Assembly: GCA_018262455.1 (NCBI GenBank)
Contig: JAGSPR010000376.1
Location: 1-14,833 of the forward strand
Length of the DNA stretch: 14,833 nucleotides
Direction of reading: 5' to 3'
Source of the DNA: Deltaproteobacteria bacterium
GTDB lineage: Bacteria; Myxococcota; Polyangia; Haliangiales; Haliangiaceae
Part shown: positions 13,799 to 14,833 of the stretch, in pieces
How positions within the stretch are numbered: the first letter of the stretch is position 1
How the letters are laid out: each line of letters starts with the position of its first letter
Translations under genes and position numbers: made by a program
The notes under the pieces: generated by a model
Databases searched by the model: none
Seen by the model: only the letters and a program-made list of their open reading frames with translations
What the model was told of the DNA's origin: nothing

Positions 13799-14833
13799 AT
13801 GCGTTCGAACCTATTTCGTTTGCTGCTCACGACCGGCCTTGCGGGCGTGACGCTGGTCAGCACCGTGGCGTCTGCCGATCCCGATGTCCGGGACCACCGC
13901 CGCGATCGTGGCGACCGTGACCGCGACCGCCGCGATCGTTACGACGGCGGGCCGCGCGACGCTCCCCCCCCGGCGCGCGCCGAGCGTCGCGAAGCCGCTC
14001 GTCGTGGCTTCGTGTGGATCGCGGGCAACTGGGACTGGAAGAGTGGCAAGTGGGAATGGACCAGCGGCCACTGGGAGCGCGAACGCGCCGGCCGCAAGTG
14101 GCGCGACCATCGCTGGGAGAAGCGCGGCGACGTGTTCGTGCGGATCGATGGCGACTGGATCGAGTTCGACGACCGCCCAGTCCAGGCCCCTCCGGCACTC
14201 CGCGAGGAGCGCTTCAACAACCGGCCCGGCTTCGTCTGGGTGCGCGGTCACTGGGACTGGCAGAACGGCCAGTGGAACTGGCTCGCCGGTCACTACGAGC
14301 GATCGCGCGCCGGCAAGCGGTGGCGCGATGTGAGGTGGGAGCTGAAGGGCGGCGTCTGGGTTCGTGTCGACGGCGACTGGGACGACGACGTCGCGCCGAT
14401 CGCGCAGTACCCGACGCAGCCGCCTCCGCCCCCTCCACCGAACGCAGTCGGCCACCCCGGACCGGGCCAGATCTGGATCCCCGGATTCTACGAGTTCCGC
14501 AACGGGCAGTACGTCTGGAAGAACGGCTCGCTCGCGGCGTTCCGTCCGAACTTCCGGTTCGACCCGGGTCAATGGTCGCTGCGTGGCGATCGCTACGTCT
14601 GGACCGACGGCCGATGGGTGAACGATTACCCGAACGCCGCCCCACCCTCTGCGCGCGAAGAACGCATCGCGGCCCGCAACGGCTTCGTGTTCCTCCCCGG
14701 GCGCTGGGACTGGCGCAACGGACAGTGGGAATGGCTCGAGGGTCGCTGGGAGCGCGAGCACAGCGGCCAGCGCTGGACCCCCGGTCGCTGGGAGCTGCAG
14801 AGCGGTCGCTGGCAATGGATCGAGGGCAGCTGG
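13799..14833 (+). CDS. secreted YXWxxW-repeat protein, partial at the right edge
   Basis: The frame from ATG 13799 is open for 345 codons to the window end with no stop, so the gene is truncated by the window. A signal peptide (1-26, ending ASA before Asp27) is followed by an Arg/Asp-rich stretch (31-54; repeated DRDRR-like units) and a short Pro-rich patch. Trp-rich units follow: GFVWIAGNWDWKSGKWEW (70-87), GFVWVRGHWDWQNGQWNW (144-161), a divergent unit IWIPGFYEFRNGQYVW (225-240), GFVFLPGRWDWRNGQWEW (295-312) and a further partial unit WTPGRWELQSGRWQW (326-340). These match the YXWQ/YXWGXW-type repeat lipoproteins and periplasmic proteins found widely in Gram-negative bacteria; their role is poorly known, and carbohydrate or envelope binding is only a guess. 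Most of the units are preceded by an AREER-like charged helix. It is divergent from the second nucleotidase gene across 165 bp. Confidence 0.9.
   Translation, partial: MRSNLFRLLLTTGLAGVTLVSTVASADPDVRDHRRDRGDRDRDRRDRYDGGPRDAPPPARAERREAARRGFVWIAGNWDWKSGKWEWTSGHWERERAGRKWRDHRWEKRGDVFVRIDGDWIEFDDRPVQAPPALREERFNNRPGFVWVRGHWDWQNGQWNWLAGHYERSRAGKRWRDVRWELKGGVWVRVDGDWDDDVAPIAQYPTQPPPPPPPNAVGHPGPGQIWIPGFYEFRNGQYVWKNGSLAAFRPNFRFDPGQWSLRGDRYVWTDGRWVNDYPNAAPPSAREERIAARNGFVFLPGRWDWRNGQWEWLEGRWEREHSGQRWTPGRWELQSGRWQWIEGSW

Noticed and set aside
13811..14815. 334-residue minus-strand open frame
   Set aside because: It is antisense to the YXWxxW-repeat gene, which has a strong ribosome binding site, signal peptide and clear repeats. 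The Val/Pro/Ala-rich repeats in the shadow mirror the sense repeats.

Overview
The window is GC-rich throughout and densely coding. The gene content suggests a Myxococcota/Deltaproteobacteria-type bacterium: a Hanks-type Ser/Thr kinase with a single membrane span, paired TPR/PEGA-like envelope proteins, a class II DAHP synthase, secreted metallophosphoesterases with Cys-rich tails, and a Trp-rich YXWxxW-repeat protein. This assignment is inference from gene families; there is no rRNA or other marker in the window.

Layout. Positions 1-51 may hold the first codons of a minus-strand gene leaving the window. Positions 52-507 hold no convincing gene but contain a 168-bp hairpin-forming inverted repeat (266-433) flanked by GGTC on both sides, the most unusual non-coding structure here. 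A minus-strand, operon-like block (5323 to 508) encodes a lipoprotein 5'-nucleotidase/metallophosphoesterase, a large lipoprotein and a predicted outer-membrane beta-barrel. The nucleotidase gene is broken near 4694 by loss of about 85-90 bp plus a frame change. Divergent from it across 106 bp is pyruvate kinase (5430-6845). It is followed on the plus strand by a Ser/Thr kinase (6945-8636) and two tandem paralogous TPR/PEGA-like envelope proteins (8663-9586, 9606-10499). Convergent to these is a minus-strand pair, a second 5'-nucleotidase (13633-11879) whose stop codon overlaps the start of a class II DAHP synthase (11882-10518) by ATGA. At the right edge a plus-strand gene (13799 to the window end, no stop reached) encodes a secreted protein with YXWxxW repeats.

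How the genes relate. Pyruvate kinase and DAHP synthase both use phosphoenolpyruvate, for glycolysis and for entry to the shikimate pathway. The two nucleotidases suggest scavenging of phosphate or nucleosides in the envelope. The kinase and the two TPR proteins probably form a signalling/envelope cluster; its function is unknown. Several starts (6945, 8663, 9606, 13633) lack a Shine-Dalgarno sequence and have a -10-like hexamer 6-9 nt upstream, which hints at leaderless mRNAs. The two minus-strand operons and the 13799 gene use Shine-Dalgarno sites or overlapping stops.

Most of the window reads as ordinary chromosome. The best candidates for something undescribed are the 168-bp palindromic element and the nucleotidase-lipoprotein-barrel cassette.
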